The notes below the pieces were generated by a model. It saw nothing but the letters and a program-made list of their open reading frames with translations. It was not told where the DNA came from and ran no database searches. A program made the position numbers and the translations under genes. This document shows, piece by piece, positions 1-8,776 of a DNA stretch of 64,000 bases; within the stretch, counting starts at the first letter, position 1, and every line of letters begins with the position of its first letter. The stretch is from Canibacter zhuwentaonis (GTDB lineage Bacteria; Actinomycetota; Actinomycetes; Actinomycetales; Microbacteriaceae): assembly GCF_018531125.1 (NCBI RefSeq), contig NZ_JAHDSY010000001.1; one strand, given 5' to 3'.

Positions 1-245
1 GTAAAGCTAAGCGTGCTTCTAACACCGGAGGTTAGCGCGAGCAGAGCCGTGTTTTCGCCGTTTTGATCCGCCACCGCACTATCATTCTGTGGGATTCGGA
101 TAATAACCTGTCCGAGATTACTTTTTGCCACAGCGGAGGTAAAATGATTCGCGTCGTTATAGCTGTGACTGCGAATTCCACACACCTTAATATTAGGAAC
201 CGCATCAACGGCTAGTGCTGCTAGGGTTAAACTGGAGCTGACCAT
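1..245 (-). CDS. Phosphotransferase-like protein, N-terminal part (runs off window)
   Basis: An uninterrupted reading frame starts at the ATG at 245-243 and leaves the window at base 1, giving about 81 residues. An in-frame stop lies two codons upstream of the ATG, which fixes the start region. The N-terminus (LAALAVDAVPNIKV, later GQVIIRIPQND, ENTALLAL) has the layout of aminoglycoside-phosphotransferase/maltokinase-type proteins: short helix, beta hairpin, VIRxP strand, then a helix. Family knowledge places such a gene divergent from uvrD2 in Microbacteriaceae, which matches here. The catalytic part lies outside the window, so substrate and activity cannot be judged. Confidence 0.6.
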   Translation of the reverse strand, partial: MVSSSLTLAALAVDAVPNIKVCGIRSHSYNDANHFTSAVAKSNLGQVIIRIPQNDSAVADQNGENTALLALTSGVRSTLSF

Positions 246-315
246 ATATCAAGCGTATGCAACTGTGGGGAGTATCACAAACCGCCACGCGCAATTTAAG
301 AAAGCAGGTTATCTT

Positions 316-2022
316 ATGCACTCAAAAGCTGAAAAAATACTGCTCGAGTTAGACGACACCCAGCGTCAGGTTGCGATGTGCTTGCGCGGTCCGGTCGCGG
401 TTTTTGCGGGTGCGGGAAGCGGTAAAACTCGCACAATAATATATCGTATAGCCTACGCCGTTGCATCTGGCGAGTTTGCTTCCGAGCAGATTCTAGCACT
501 CACATACACGCGCAAAGCTGCCGCCGAGATGAAGACCCGGCTTGCTGTTCTCGGCATAAAAGGCGTGGAGGTCAGAACTTTTCACTCACTAGCGCTCGGG
601 CAGTTGCAGCACTACTGGCAGAGCGTTATTGGTGGGCAAAATCCTTCCCTGGTGCGCAACACGCGCGAGATTACAGCGCGGGCGCTGGAGCGCGTTAATG
701 TCTTTCTGAGCTCTGCAGCGCTGGCGGATCTTGACTCAGAAATAAAACTGCGAAAAACAAATATGCTGCACTACGAAACTTATGAAAAACTAATCGGAAA
801 TAAACGCAACCCGGGCGGGCTAACACCGCACCAGGTTGTAACGGTTATGAGAGAGTATGAGCGGCTCAAGCTGATCGACAAGCAAATTGACAGCGAAGAC
901 AGCATCGCGCTGATTACAGCCCTGATTAAAAGCGAAGAGTATATTGCGAGCAAGATTCACGCCGGGCATCGGTTGATAACGGTTGATGAGTACCAGGATA
1001 TTTCCGCGCTGCAGCAGGCGTATCTTGACGCGCTACTCGGCAAAAACCGCAATCTGTGTGTTGTTGGTGATGTGAGCCAGACTATTTTTAGTTTCGCCGG
1101 GGCGAAACGAGACTATTTACTAAACTTCAAACGCCGCTACCGTGATGCGAAAGTTTTCGAGCTGACGCACAGCTACCGTTCAAGCCAGCAAATTATTAGC
1201 GCGGCAAACGCCCTGATGAGCAAACAGAAGGGAAGCCTAGTTTTGCGCAGCAGGCATAAAAAGAACGCTGAAGAGGTATCCTGTGTGCAATTTGGGAACG
1301 TTGCAATCGAGTACGCTACGATCGCAAATATAATCCGCACGCAGCTGCGGGGCGAGCGCACAGCCTCGCAGATCGCAATTCTTGCGCGTAAGGGATGGCA
1401 GCTTGAAAAGATTGCCGATGTTTTGCGCGCAGCGGGTATTCCGGTGAAAGAACGAGATAAGCTAAAGTTTTTCGAACGCCAAGAAGTTAAACGGGTGCTC
1501 TTGCACCTAGCAAGCTTAAACAATGTTGAAAAATCCTCGGTATTACCACAGTTTCAAATAGTAACTGACGTACTGCGCCGTCACGGATGGTCGCCAACCA
1601 AGCCGCAATCGGTTAGAGAGTTTGAAGAGTGGATGTATCTCAATGCTTGCAACACGATTATCTCAAAAATGATAAGTGAGGGCGACTCGCTTGCTACAAT
1701 CGTCGCAAAACTGCATGATATGGCGGCGCGCGAATACGAGCCTGAAATTGAGGCGGTGACTCTGAGTACGATCCACTCGGCAAAAGGCCTTGAGTGGGAG
1801 TGCGTATACCTGACAGGTTGTGCAGAGGGCATTCTGCCCGCGAGGCAGAGCCTTAAACACGCGCCCCGTATTGACGAAGAGCGTCGCCTGGCGTACGTCG
1901 CATTCACTCGCGCTCGCACACAGCTGCGCATCTCCTTCAGCGCAGACTCTGGAGGTGACAAAGACGCGAGTGTTTCTAGGTTTATTACGGAGGCGCAAAT
2001 TCCGGTGCTGGTGTCAGAATAG
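316..2022 (+). CDS. uvrD2: UvrD/PcrA-type ATP-dependent DNA helicase (UvrD2-like, short)
   Basis: Superfamily 1A 3'-5' DNA helicase acting in DNA repair. Visible motifs are Walker A GAGSGKTRT near the N-terminus, the DExQ-box VDEYQD, motif III GDVSQTIFSF, the LTHSYRSS motif, STIHSAKGLEWECVYL and the C-terminal VAFTRAR. I chose the ATG at 316, after AGCAGG, over a GTG at 265 because the protein then begins normally before the Q motif (DDTQRQVA). It is 568 residues and stops soon after motif VI. Mycobacterial UvrD2 continues with a Cys-rich linker and HRDC domain, absent here. It diverges from the phosphotransferase-like gene. Helicase identity is certain; the UvrD2 name rests on family resemblance and context. 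Confidence 0.93.
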   Translation: MHSKAEKILLELDDTQRQVAMCLRGPVAVFAGAGSGKTRTIIYRIAYAVASGEFASEQILALTYTRKAAAEMKTRLAVLGIKGVEVRTFHSLALGQLQHYWQSVIGGQNPSLVRNTREITARALERVNVFLSSAALADLDSEIKLRKTNMLHYETYEKLIGNKRNPGGLTPHQVVTVMREYERLKLIDKQIDSEDSIALITALIKSEEYIASKIHAGHRLITVDEYQDISALQQAYLDALLGKNRNLCVVGDVSQTIFSFAGAKRDYLLNFKRRYRDAKVFELTHSYRSSQQIISAANALMSKQKGSLVLRSRHKKNAEEVSCVQFGNVAIEYATIANIIRTQLRGERTASQIAILARKGWQLEKIADVLRAAGIPVKERDKLKFFERQEVKRVLLHLASLNNVEKSSVLPQFQIVTDVLRRHGWSPTKPQSVREFEEWMYLNACNTIISKMISEGDSLATIVAKLHDMAAREYEPEIEAVTLSTIHSAKGLEWECVYLTGCAEGILPARQSLKHAPRIDEERRLAYVAFTRARTQLRISFSADSGGDKDASVSRFITEAQIPVLVSE

Positions 2023-2038
2023 CAGCAATCCCCGTCTA

Positions 2039-2899
2039 TCAGCTAATATTACCGTATCGACACGGGCATTGCGGATCACTATCAACTCTGTTCTTAAAGG
2101 GCACAATAATTCCGTCTGAGACTCTAAAAATGTATTCAAAGGGTAGCTCAAATATTGCCTCCTGAGCTATTAGCGATAAAATCTGCGCTAGCAGGGGAGC
2201 GATCTGGGCGATGTTTGCGCGAGTTTCTGTTGGTGCCTGCTGCGCCATAAGTTGCGCGGCAAGAACTGGCAGGTTGTGGTCTGAAGCGATCCGCTGTTTT
2301 TCTACGCAAGCCGGGCAGGGATAGCCGTGCGCGCTAATAAGGGGACCAATTCGCACCTCAGAATCACTGAAAACAACAGGGATCTGTGGTATTGCAAGGC
2401 GCGTGAAGTACCCGCTGTCGGAGTGATTTATCAGAAATCTGTTTACTGTAACAACGGCATCATACGACTGCGAGCTGAGGCGAGCACCCTGGACAATTAG
2501 CGCAGAGGCAATCGCCGCCGCGGTTATTTTTGCGTCTTTATCATTAATCAGCGGCGGTGTGACGGTGAACTCGGCTGTTTTTTGAGGCGCCGCAGTAGGC
2601 TCACCTGCGCCGGGCAGGAGCTCCAGCACGGGTGTGAGCACGCGCATCAGTTCGTCAAACTCTGCGCCGTAAATATTCATCCGCTTGGCGATTATGTCGA
2701 GCCTGGCAGGGCTGGCGCCGATAGCGAGTGCGTTAATTACGGTGTTCGCGCCGGGCGAAAGGTTTTTGAGCACTAAAACGGGCGCGCTGAAGCCAAACCT
2801 GAGTTCGTCTTCGTTCTGCCATGCCACCGCATAGCGCGGGTTGAGCCTAATAATGCAGTCTGTTGTTTTATTATCCATAGCAGATAATATGCCAGACAT
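2039..2899 (-). CDS. ThiF/TOMM precursor-binding-like protein without ATP site
   Basis: 286 residues. The C-terminal half matches the E1-like family used in thiazole/oxazole-modified peptide pathways: IPVVFSDSEVRIGPLISA is followed by a CxxC pair (C195, C198), then PVLAAQL, and a final CxC (C278, C280), presumably binding one zinc. No GxGxxG nucleotide-binding loop is visible, so it resembles the ATP-independent leader-binding partners rather than an active adenylyltransferase. No precursor peptide, YcaO or dehydrogenase gene lies nearby. I recall similar solitary genes near uvrD2 in other actinobacteria, but that needs a search. It lies downstream of the Zincin_2-like gene on the same strand. 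Function unknown. Confidence 0.6.
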   Translation of the reverse strand: MSGILSAMDNKTTDCIIRLNPRYAVAWQNEDELRFGFSAPVLVLKNLSPGANTVINALAIGASPARLDIIAKRMNIYGAEFDELMRVLTPVLELLPGAGEPTAAPQKTAEFTVTPPLINDKDAKITAAAIASALIVQGARLSSQSYDAVVTVNRFLINHSDSGYFTRLAIPQIPVVFSDSEVRIGPLISAHGYPCPACVEKQRIASDHNLPVLAAQLMAQQAPTETRANIAQIAPLLAQILSLIAQEAIFELPFEYIFRVSDGIIVPFKNRVDSDPQCPCRYGNIS

Positions 2900-2938
2900 T
2901 TTTTCAACGGCGCGTTTTTATCCACAGGCGCTCGCTCG

Positions 2939-4366
2939 TTACTTTTCTGGCGGCGGATCAAACCCCGGCTGCGGCTCGGTTGCCGCGCCATCATAGCCAC
3001 CGTTCAGGAGCTTCTGCAGATCTTCGTCTAGCTGCTGAGCAGACTGGGTTGCGGGGTTGTCAGATGGCGTGTCGTTAATCCTGTTTAGCAGGAGATCAAA
3101 GGCTGCAATCTCGTCTCTTGTGGGCAGTAAATCGGGGTGCTGCCAGAGAGCATCGCGCTTTTTAACCCCTATTTCAGAGGTTAGTTTATGCCACACCTCG
3201 ATTGACTTTGTGAGCTGTGCGGGCTGCAGTTCTAGCCCGATGAGGATCTTAAAAGCCTGTTCCGCAGGTCCGCTATTGGCGGCATTGCGGCGCTGCATAA
3301 GCTCTTTAATTGCGCTAGCGTTTGTAAGATGCTTTGTCGCGTTGGCGGTAACAGCGCTGACCCATCCCTCAACCAGCGCGAGTAGGTGCTCGATCTTTTT
3401 ATGCACACGCTGCTGCGCCTCTGTTACTGGTGGTTTCAACAAATCGGCGTTTAAGATACTTTCGTGACCGTCAGCTTGATCCGCTAATTTTTCTGCGAGT
3501 TCTTCAAAATATGAGGTATCCGCGTAAAAGGCGTCAGCAGATTCTTTAATATACCCGATTATCTGCTGTCGTAACCACTTTGCCTGGGTGAAAAGCCGCG
3601 CGTACGCTAGCTCCCGCACTATTAGGTAGTACAGCACTTCAAGCTGTGAGTCTTCGTAGTTAGCAGCAAATTGGTGCATATTTTCTGCGATAAAACAACC
3701 GCCGCTGAAGGCTTCATCTTTGCTCAGCGGGACTCTAATATCCCCGCCGCTGAGCGCGTCTTTGGCGACGCTGCCAACCGCCGTGCCGAATTGTGTTCTA
3801 AACACTGTTTTGCTCGCGTTTTTGAAGAAGCTGGCTATGTTTTGTGCGCTCATTTTGACGTCATCTCCGAGCTGCTCTGAAACCAGCTTGCCGGCGGTTT
3901 TCGCGGAGGCGTTGTTTACCGGTTCTGCGTACTCCATCCAGCCTTCCAGCGTGGCATCGATCCACTCTTTCCTGCTGGTTACCTGCGGCGGTTTATGGGT
4001 TGCGCTAAACGCAACGGTTTCGTCGAGCCACGAGTTTAACATGGTTATTCCGTCACGAATTTGTCCGGTAGTTTTTTGCACCTCTGGTGTGTCGTACAAC
4101 TGGTTGTCGTTGATGCCGGCCACCTTGTAGGCTGTGTTGCGCGCCGTTGCAGCATCAGCAGGAGCGGCATTTGCCGTCGCACCGCCGAACAAAGTGAAAG
4201 ATTCGTTCATCATCGCAAGCATTTCCCGTAGCTGCTCGCTGTCAATATTCCCTGCCAGTTTGTTTATGTCGCTTAAATTGACGCCACCTTGTTCTAGCGC
4301 TTTTTGCAGCTGCGCGAAAAACTCTTCGGGTGTGAACTCATTCTCGTTATCTTCGCTGTCGCTCAA
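2939..4366 (-). CDS. Zincin_2-family protein with lost HExxH zinc site
   Basis: 475 residues. The order of conserved segments (acidic N-terminus, EWIDATLEGWMEYAEPV near 134-150, an F-G-x-A block near 193-197, then LEVLYYLIVRELAYARLF at 242-259) fits the actinobacterial zinc-dependent metalloprotease family PF10103. That family carries HExxH in the last block. Here the residues are R251-E-L-A-Y255, so both zinc-binding histidines are gone while the frame stays open for the full length. It is therefore probably not a peptidase. The start is a TTG at 4366 with GGAGG six bases upstream. It diverges from the PDZ protease gene, its usual neighbour in Micrococcales. Confidence 0.8.
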   Translation of the reverse strand: MSDSEDNENEFTPEEFFAQLQKALEQGGVNLSDINKLAGNIDSEQLREMLAMMNESFTLFGGATANAAPADAATARNTAYKVAGINDNQLYDTPEVQKTTGQIRDGITMLNSWLDETVAFSATHKPPQVTSRKEWIDATLEGWMEYAEPVNNASAKTAGKLVSEQLGDDVKMSAQNIASFFKNASKTVFRTQFGTAVGSVAKDALSGGDIRVPLSKDEAFSGGCFIAENMHQFAANYEDSQLEVLYYLIVRELAYARLFTQAKWLRQQIIGYIKESADAFYADTSYFEELAEKLADQADGHESILNADLLKPPVTEAQQRVHKKIEHLLALVEGWVSAVTANATKHLTNASAIKELMQRRNAANSGPAEQAFKILIGLELQPAQLTKSIEVWHKLTSEIGVKKRDALWQHPDLLPTRDEIAAFDLLLNRINDTPSDNPATQSAQQLDEDLQKLLNGGYDGAATEPQPGFDPPPEK

Positions 4367-4443
4367 GTTAAACCTCCGATTTGTATCCTGTGATATCTAA
4401 AATACAGGTTTTATGTATTTAATCGCTGATAAATTACCTAACT

Positions 4444-5586
4444 GTGAGATCGTTTGAACCAGCAGAAAACCGGCAGAGCACGCCCGCTACTGAGTGCCAG
4501 TTCGCCCGTACGCCCAAGCGACGCGGTGCAAAGCGCACTGTGTGGTTTAGCGTCGCAGTCGGGCTAATTATCGCGACCGCTTTTGTTGTGCCATCTCCTT
4601 ATATTGTTGAGCGTCCCGGCGGAGCCATTGACACCCTCGGCGAGGTGCAGGTTAAAGAGGGCATAAAGCCAATTATCCGGGTCGATAAGGAACTCGCATC
4701 CGCCGCAGAAAACACTGGTGAGCTACGTTTCCTCACGGTGAGTGTGTCGGGCACAAAAGAGCGCCCGCGCAGCTGGGGCTCGCTGCTGATCCCGCTGTTT
4801 AGCGAGGCAGAAGATATTATCCCCATTTCTGTGATTTATGGCAGTAACGAGAACGACAAAGACGCTCGCATAAAACACGCTGCTGAGATGCGCCAGGCGC
4901 AGCTAAACGCAACGGCAGCGGCATCTCGCGAGCTAGGGCGTGATGTGCGCGCAAAAATTATTGTGCAGCAGTTAATTCCCGATTTTCCGGCGGCGGATCA
5001 GCTGCGCGAGGGTGACCAGATAGTTGCTATAAACGGGGCTGAGCTGCGATCCGCCGAGCAGCTTGTTGCCGCAACCACGGCGGGGCAGGGAGCTGTGGCG
5101 CAGTTGCAAGTGCGAGCTAGTGACGGGCAGACCCGCACGGTGACGCTGCAGCCTAAAAAAACCGAACACGGTTACTTTTACGGAATACAGCTGCAGACAG
5201 AATACGAAAATTTGCCGCGGGTTGATTACAGCATTGAAAACATCGGCGGTCCGAGCGCTGGTATGATGTTTGCCCTGTCAATTATTGAAAAATCTCTTGA
5301 CGAGGATCTTACCGGCGGCAGGAAAATTAGCGGCACAGGAACTATTAACGGGGCTTCTGAAGTAGGGCCAATTGGCGGGCTGAAGCAGAAAATACACGCG
5401 GCGCATCAAGCGGGGAGCGAGCTGATGCTAATGCCTGTTGAAAACTGTGAGGATATTCCAGAAAGAGTGCCAGCGGGAGTGTTTTTGCAGCCTGTAGAAA
5501 ATCTCGGGGAGGCTGTGCAGGCTGTGCGTGATTTCCGGGACGGTAAAAAACTTGTGGGAACAGCCAGGTGCAAAACTGCGAAATAG
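4444..5586 (+). CDS. Membrane-anchored PDZ / Lon-type (S16) serine protease, YlbL-like
   Basis: 380 residues. A basic N-terminus is followed by one membrane helix (about 33-50) and the typical PSPYIVERPG entry. A PDZ domain lies near 175-235 (LREGDQIVAINGAELRS). The C-terminal S16 domain has the catalytic serine in IGGPSAGMMFAL (S271) and the lysine in GGLKQKIHAAH (K316), so the Ser-Lys dyad is intact. It should cleave membrane or envelope proteins outside the membrane. The start is a GTG at 4444 with no strong ribosome site, so it is uncertain. It sits between the Zincin_2-like gene and the UPF0182 gene, a conserved actinobacterial trio. Confidence 0.92.
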   Translation: MRSFEPAENRQSTPATECQFARTPKRRGAKRTVWFSVAVGLIIATAFVVPSPYIVERPGGAIDTLGEVQVKEGIKPIIRVDKELASAAENTGELRFLTVSVSGTKERPRSWGSLLIPLFSEAEDIIPISVIYGSNENDKDARIKHAAEMRQAQLNATAAASRELGRDVRAKIIVQQLIPDFPAADQLREGDQIVAINGAELRSAEQLVAATTAGQGAVAQLQVRASDGQTRTVTLQPKKTEHGYFYGIQLQTEYENLPRVDYSIENIGGPSAGMMFALSIIEKSLDEDLTGGRKISGTGTINGASEVGPIGGLKQKIHAAHQAGSELMLMPVENCEDIPERVPAGVFLQPVENLGEAVQAVRDFRDGKKLVGTARCKTAK

Positions 5587-5687
5587 TTCGCGCCCGCACA
5601 AATTTGCTTGCGCGGTTTTTTCAGGTTGCTAAGCTATAGTGTTTAAGCAGTTCTATAGTTAATAAAGCACTACCTTAGGAGGGGCCT

Positions 5688-8600
5688 TTGACCTCACTAA
5701 AATCGCGGCCTGCAAGCCGCCTTAAATTGTCACCGTTGTTAATAACGCTCATTGTTATGGGTCTTTTAATCGCCGCGTTCTTCGCCGGGGCCGGCATTTA
5801 TACCGATGTGCTGTGGTTTCAACAGCTTGACTATCTGCGCGTTTTCGCAACGGAAAGAATAGGTGTTGCGGCGCTGTTTGGGCTGGGGTTTGTGCTGATG
5901 TTCGCGGTAGCCTGGCTCACAATTTTTATTGTGCGCAAAAACCGCCCGGTTTATGCCAGTGCTAATGTTTCCCGCGATTCTTTAACGACTTTAAGCAAGC
6001 CGTTGCAGTGGTTTGTGCCTGCTATTCTTGCGTTTTTTTTTGGCAACGCAACCGCTGGATTCTGGCAGAAAGCGATGCTGTTTATTAACAGTGAGCCAAC
6101 GGGCAAAACCGATCCAATTTACAATATGGATCTGCAGTTTTTTATGTTCCAGCTGCCCTTCTTTAATGGCGTTGTGGGTTTTGCGCAAACCGTAATTCTG
6201 CTCTGCCTGCTGCTCACGGTTGTTTTTGCATACGTTTATGGAGGTATCAGCGTAGTTGGTAAAGAGCTGCGGATATCAAAAGCAACTAGGGTGCAGACCG
6301 CTATTTTCGCCGGATTGTACGTGCTGAGTTTTGGGTGCTCATACTGGCTTGCGCAGTACAACAAGCTAACAGACAGCTCGGGTCTTTTCACGGGAGCTGG
6401 TTATTCTGACGTGAAGGCAGCTATTCCCGGTTTACAAATTCTCGCGGTTATTGCGATACTGATTTCGGTGATGTTTTTTGGCACCGTGTTTATTGGTAGG
6501 TGGCGGTTGCCAATAATCGGCGTTGCCGCGTTTTTGGTGTCTTCGCTGGTGCTGTCCGTTGGTTATCCTTGGAGCGTGCAGCAGTTCAAAGTTGGTCCTG
6601 ATGAAAAAAGCATAGAGGCTGAGTATATTAAACACAACATTAACGCCACTCGCGACGCTTACGGTGTTGCCAACGTTGAGATGCAACGCTACGATGCGGT
6701 GACAACCGCAGAAGCTGGCGCACTGCGCAACGACGCGGTGGCAACAGCCAACATTAGAATTATTGATCCGGCTGTTATCGCGCCAACTTTCGCGCAGCTC
6801 GAGCAGAGCAAACAGTATTACAAGTTCCAAGAGTCTTTGAGCATTGATCGCTACAACCTTGACGGGCGTATCGAAGACACCGTTTCAGCACCCCGCGAAA
6901 TCGACGTGAGCAGCCAAAAAGGCTGGTACAACCAGTCTCTTGTTTACACTCACGGCTACGGGCTGGTTGCTGCTTACGGCAACCAGCGCTCGCCCGGTGG
7001 TGAGCCGGTGTTTCTTGAGAATGGCATTCCAACCGCGGGCAAGCTGGGTGATTTTGAGCCCCGCATATATTTTGGTCGGAACTCGCCTAAGTATTCGATT
7101 GTTGGCGGCGAGCGTGAGAAACCGATTGAGGTTGATTATCCGGCGGATGTTGAAAGTCCGGCAGCAGCCGCTATTACTGATGGTGAAATAAACGACAAGC
7201 AGGTTCTTGAGGGAGAACAGGCGGATACGGAAGTCACGGATGTTGCAGGTGAGCGTCAAAATCTCACAACTTTTAAGGGTGACGGTGGACCCGTTTTGCA
7301 CGGTTTTTTTGAGAAGCTGCTCTACGCGTTAAAGTTCCAGGATATGGAGCTGTTGTTGTCTGACGCGGTTGTGCCCGGCTCGCAGATCCTTTACGATCGC
7401 GATCCCGTGCAGCGCGTTGCCGCAGCGGCTCCATATCTTACGCTCGACAGGCAGCCATACGCCTCGGTCGTTGACGGGCGAGTGGTGTGGATTATCGACG
7501 GTTACACAACGAGCCGTAACTATCCATACTCAAAGGTTAGCGACATGGGCTCGCTGTTATTGGACGCTGATAATAACAACCGCACCGGCGCTAAATACAT
7601 TAACTATATTAGAAACTCGGTAAAAGCAACGGTTGATGCCTACAACGGTAAAGTTACCCTCTACCGGTGGGATGAAACTGATCCGGTGCTAAAAGCGTGG
7701 CAGAAAATCTACCCTGACACTCTAACCTCTGCCAGCGAGATGAGCGCTGATCTGCTCAGTCACGTCAGGTATCCAAACGATATGTTTAAGGTGCAGCGGG
7801 AGATTCTGGGTGACTATCACGTCACGGATCCGGGCGCTTTCTACTCTAAGGAGGACGCGTGGCGCACTCCGGACAACCCGGTAAGCCGCGCGCGAACCGT
7901 TAGCGAGGTTGCAGCCGATGGCGTCAACTCGGCCGCTGATTCTGTGCGGACTCCGGCGCAGCCACCGTACTACCTAACGCTTTCGGCAGGTCACGATAAA
8001 GAACCAACGTTCTCAATATACTCAACGTATATCCCAAATCAAACGGGAGCTAACACGCGAGATATTTTGACGGGTTATTTGGCAGCTGATTCCAATGCCA
8101 GCACGGGCGAAAACGGTGTTATTAACAATAACTACGGCAAACTAAGAATGCTCGTACTACCAAAAGGAAGCGCGATTAACGGTCCCGGTCAGATGCAGAA
8201 CGCCTTTAACACCGACCCTGAAGTGTCGCGAGTGCTCAACATTCTCGAGCAGGGCGAAACGAACGTTGTCCGCGGCAACCTGCTGACGCTTCCCGTTGGT
8301 GGCGGGCTACTGTACGTGCAACCGGTTTATGTTAAAGGATCATCCGGAAGGGGATTCCCGCTGCTGCAGAAGATTCTTACATCGTTTGGCGATAAAATCG
8401 CTTTTGAAAACACGCTCGACGAGGCTCTGGACAAGATTTTCCAGGGTAATTCGGGAGCACAAGCGGGCGACACAACCGCGGCAAACAGCACGGATAAGTC
8501 AGCCACCGTTCCAAAGACAGATGCTCTTGCAACTGGTAAACAGCCGGCGGGCAGTGGCGATCTAAACGTCGCGCTAGAGCAGATGCGCACCGCCTTGAAG

Positions 8601-8702
8601 TCACGTCAAGAAGCCCTGCAGAAGGGTGACTGGACGGCCTATGGCGAAGCGGATAAACTGCTACAGCAGGCTATTGAACGCGCACTGCAGCTGCAGCAGT
8701 AA
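5688..8702 (+). CDS. UPF0182 family large membrane protein
   Basis: 1004 residues, the usual length for UPF0182. The N-terminal third holds about seven hydrophobic segments (for example LLITLIVMGLLIAAFFAGAG and FGLGFVLMFAVAWLTIFIV). A long extracytoplasmic part follows with family blocks such as YPWSVQQFKVGPDEKS, GHDKEPTFSIYSTYIPN and LPVGGGLLYVQPVYVKG. The tail is Ala/Thr-rich and ends in a helical stretch of Gln and Leu (LQQAIERALQLQQ). The start is TTG at 5688, placed by AGGAGG at 5678-5683. Function is not established for the family. Transcription ends at a strong hairpin shortly after the stop. Confidence 0.95.
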   Translation: MTSLKSRPASRLKLSPLLITLIVMGLLIAAFFAGAGIYTDVLWFQQLDYLRVFATERIGVAALFGLGFVLMFAVAWLTIFIVRKNRPVYASANVSRDSLTTLSKPLQWFVPAILAFFFGNATAGFWQKAMLFINSEPTGKTDPIYNMDLQFFMFQLPFFNGVVGFAQTVILLCLLLTVVFAYVYGGISVVGKELRISKATRVQTAIFAGLYVLSFGCSYWLAQYNKLTDSSGLFTGAGYSDVKAAIPGLQILAVIAILISVMFFGTVFIGRWRLPIIGVAAFLVSSLVLSVGYPWSVQQFKVGPDEKSIEAEYIKHNINATRDAYGVANVEMQRYDAVTTAEAGALRNDAVATANIRIIDPAVIAPTFAQLEQSKQYYKFQESLSIDRYNLDGRIEDTVSAPREIDVSSQKGWYNQSLVYTHGYGLVAAYGNQRSPGGEPVFLENGIPTAGKLGDFEPRIYFGRNSPKYSIVGGEREKPIEVDYPADVESPAAAAITDGEINDKQVLEGEQADTEVTDVAGERQNLTTFKGDGGPVLHGFFEKLLYALKFQDMELLLSDAVVPGSQILYDRDPVQRVAAAAPYLTLDRQPYASVVDGRVVWIIDGYTTSRNYPYSKVSDMGSLLLDADNNNRTGAKYINYIRNSVKATVDAYNGKVTLYRWDETDPVLKAWQKIYPDTLTSASEMSADLLSHVRYPNDMFKVQREILGDYHVTDPGAFYSKEDAWRTPDNPVSRARTVSEVAADGVNSAADSVRTPAQPPYYLTLSAGHDKEPTFSIYSTYIPNQTGANTRDILTGYLAADSNASTGENGVINNNYGKLRMLVLPKGSAINGPGQMQNAFNTDPEVSRVLNILEQGETNVVRGNLLTLPVGGGLLYVQPVYVKGSSGRGFPLLQKILTSFGDKIAFENTLDEALDKIFQGNSGAQAGDTTAANSTDKSATVPKTDALATGKQPAGSGDLNVALEQMRTALKSRQEALQKGDWTAYGEADKLLQQAIERALQLQQ

Positions 8703-8717
8703 AGGATTAGGGTATAA

Positions 8718-8756
8718 AACTGGCGGGGTAAAAACTTTCACCCCGCCAGTTTGTTA
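8718..8756. terminator. Bidirectional intrinsic terminator between UPF0182 and fadB-like gene
   Basis: A 13-base perfect stem (8718-8730 with 8741-8753, core CTGGCGGGGT) encloses a ten-base loop and is flanked by A/T runs on both sides. It sits between two convergent genes and can serve both. Confidence 0.9.
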
Positions 8757-8776
8757 CGATGCTTTAGCCATGAACT

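Noticed and set aside
2039..2899. RiPP (TOMM) biosynthetic cluster
   Set aside because: Only one family member is present; no precursor, YcaO, dehydrogenase or exporter in the neighbourhood.
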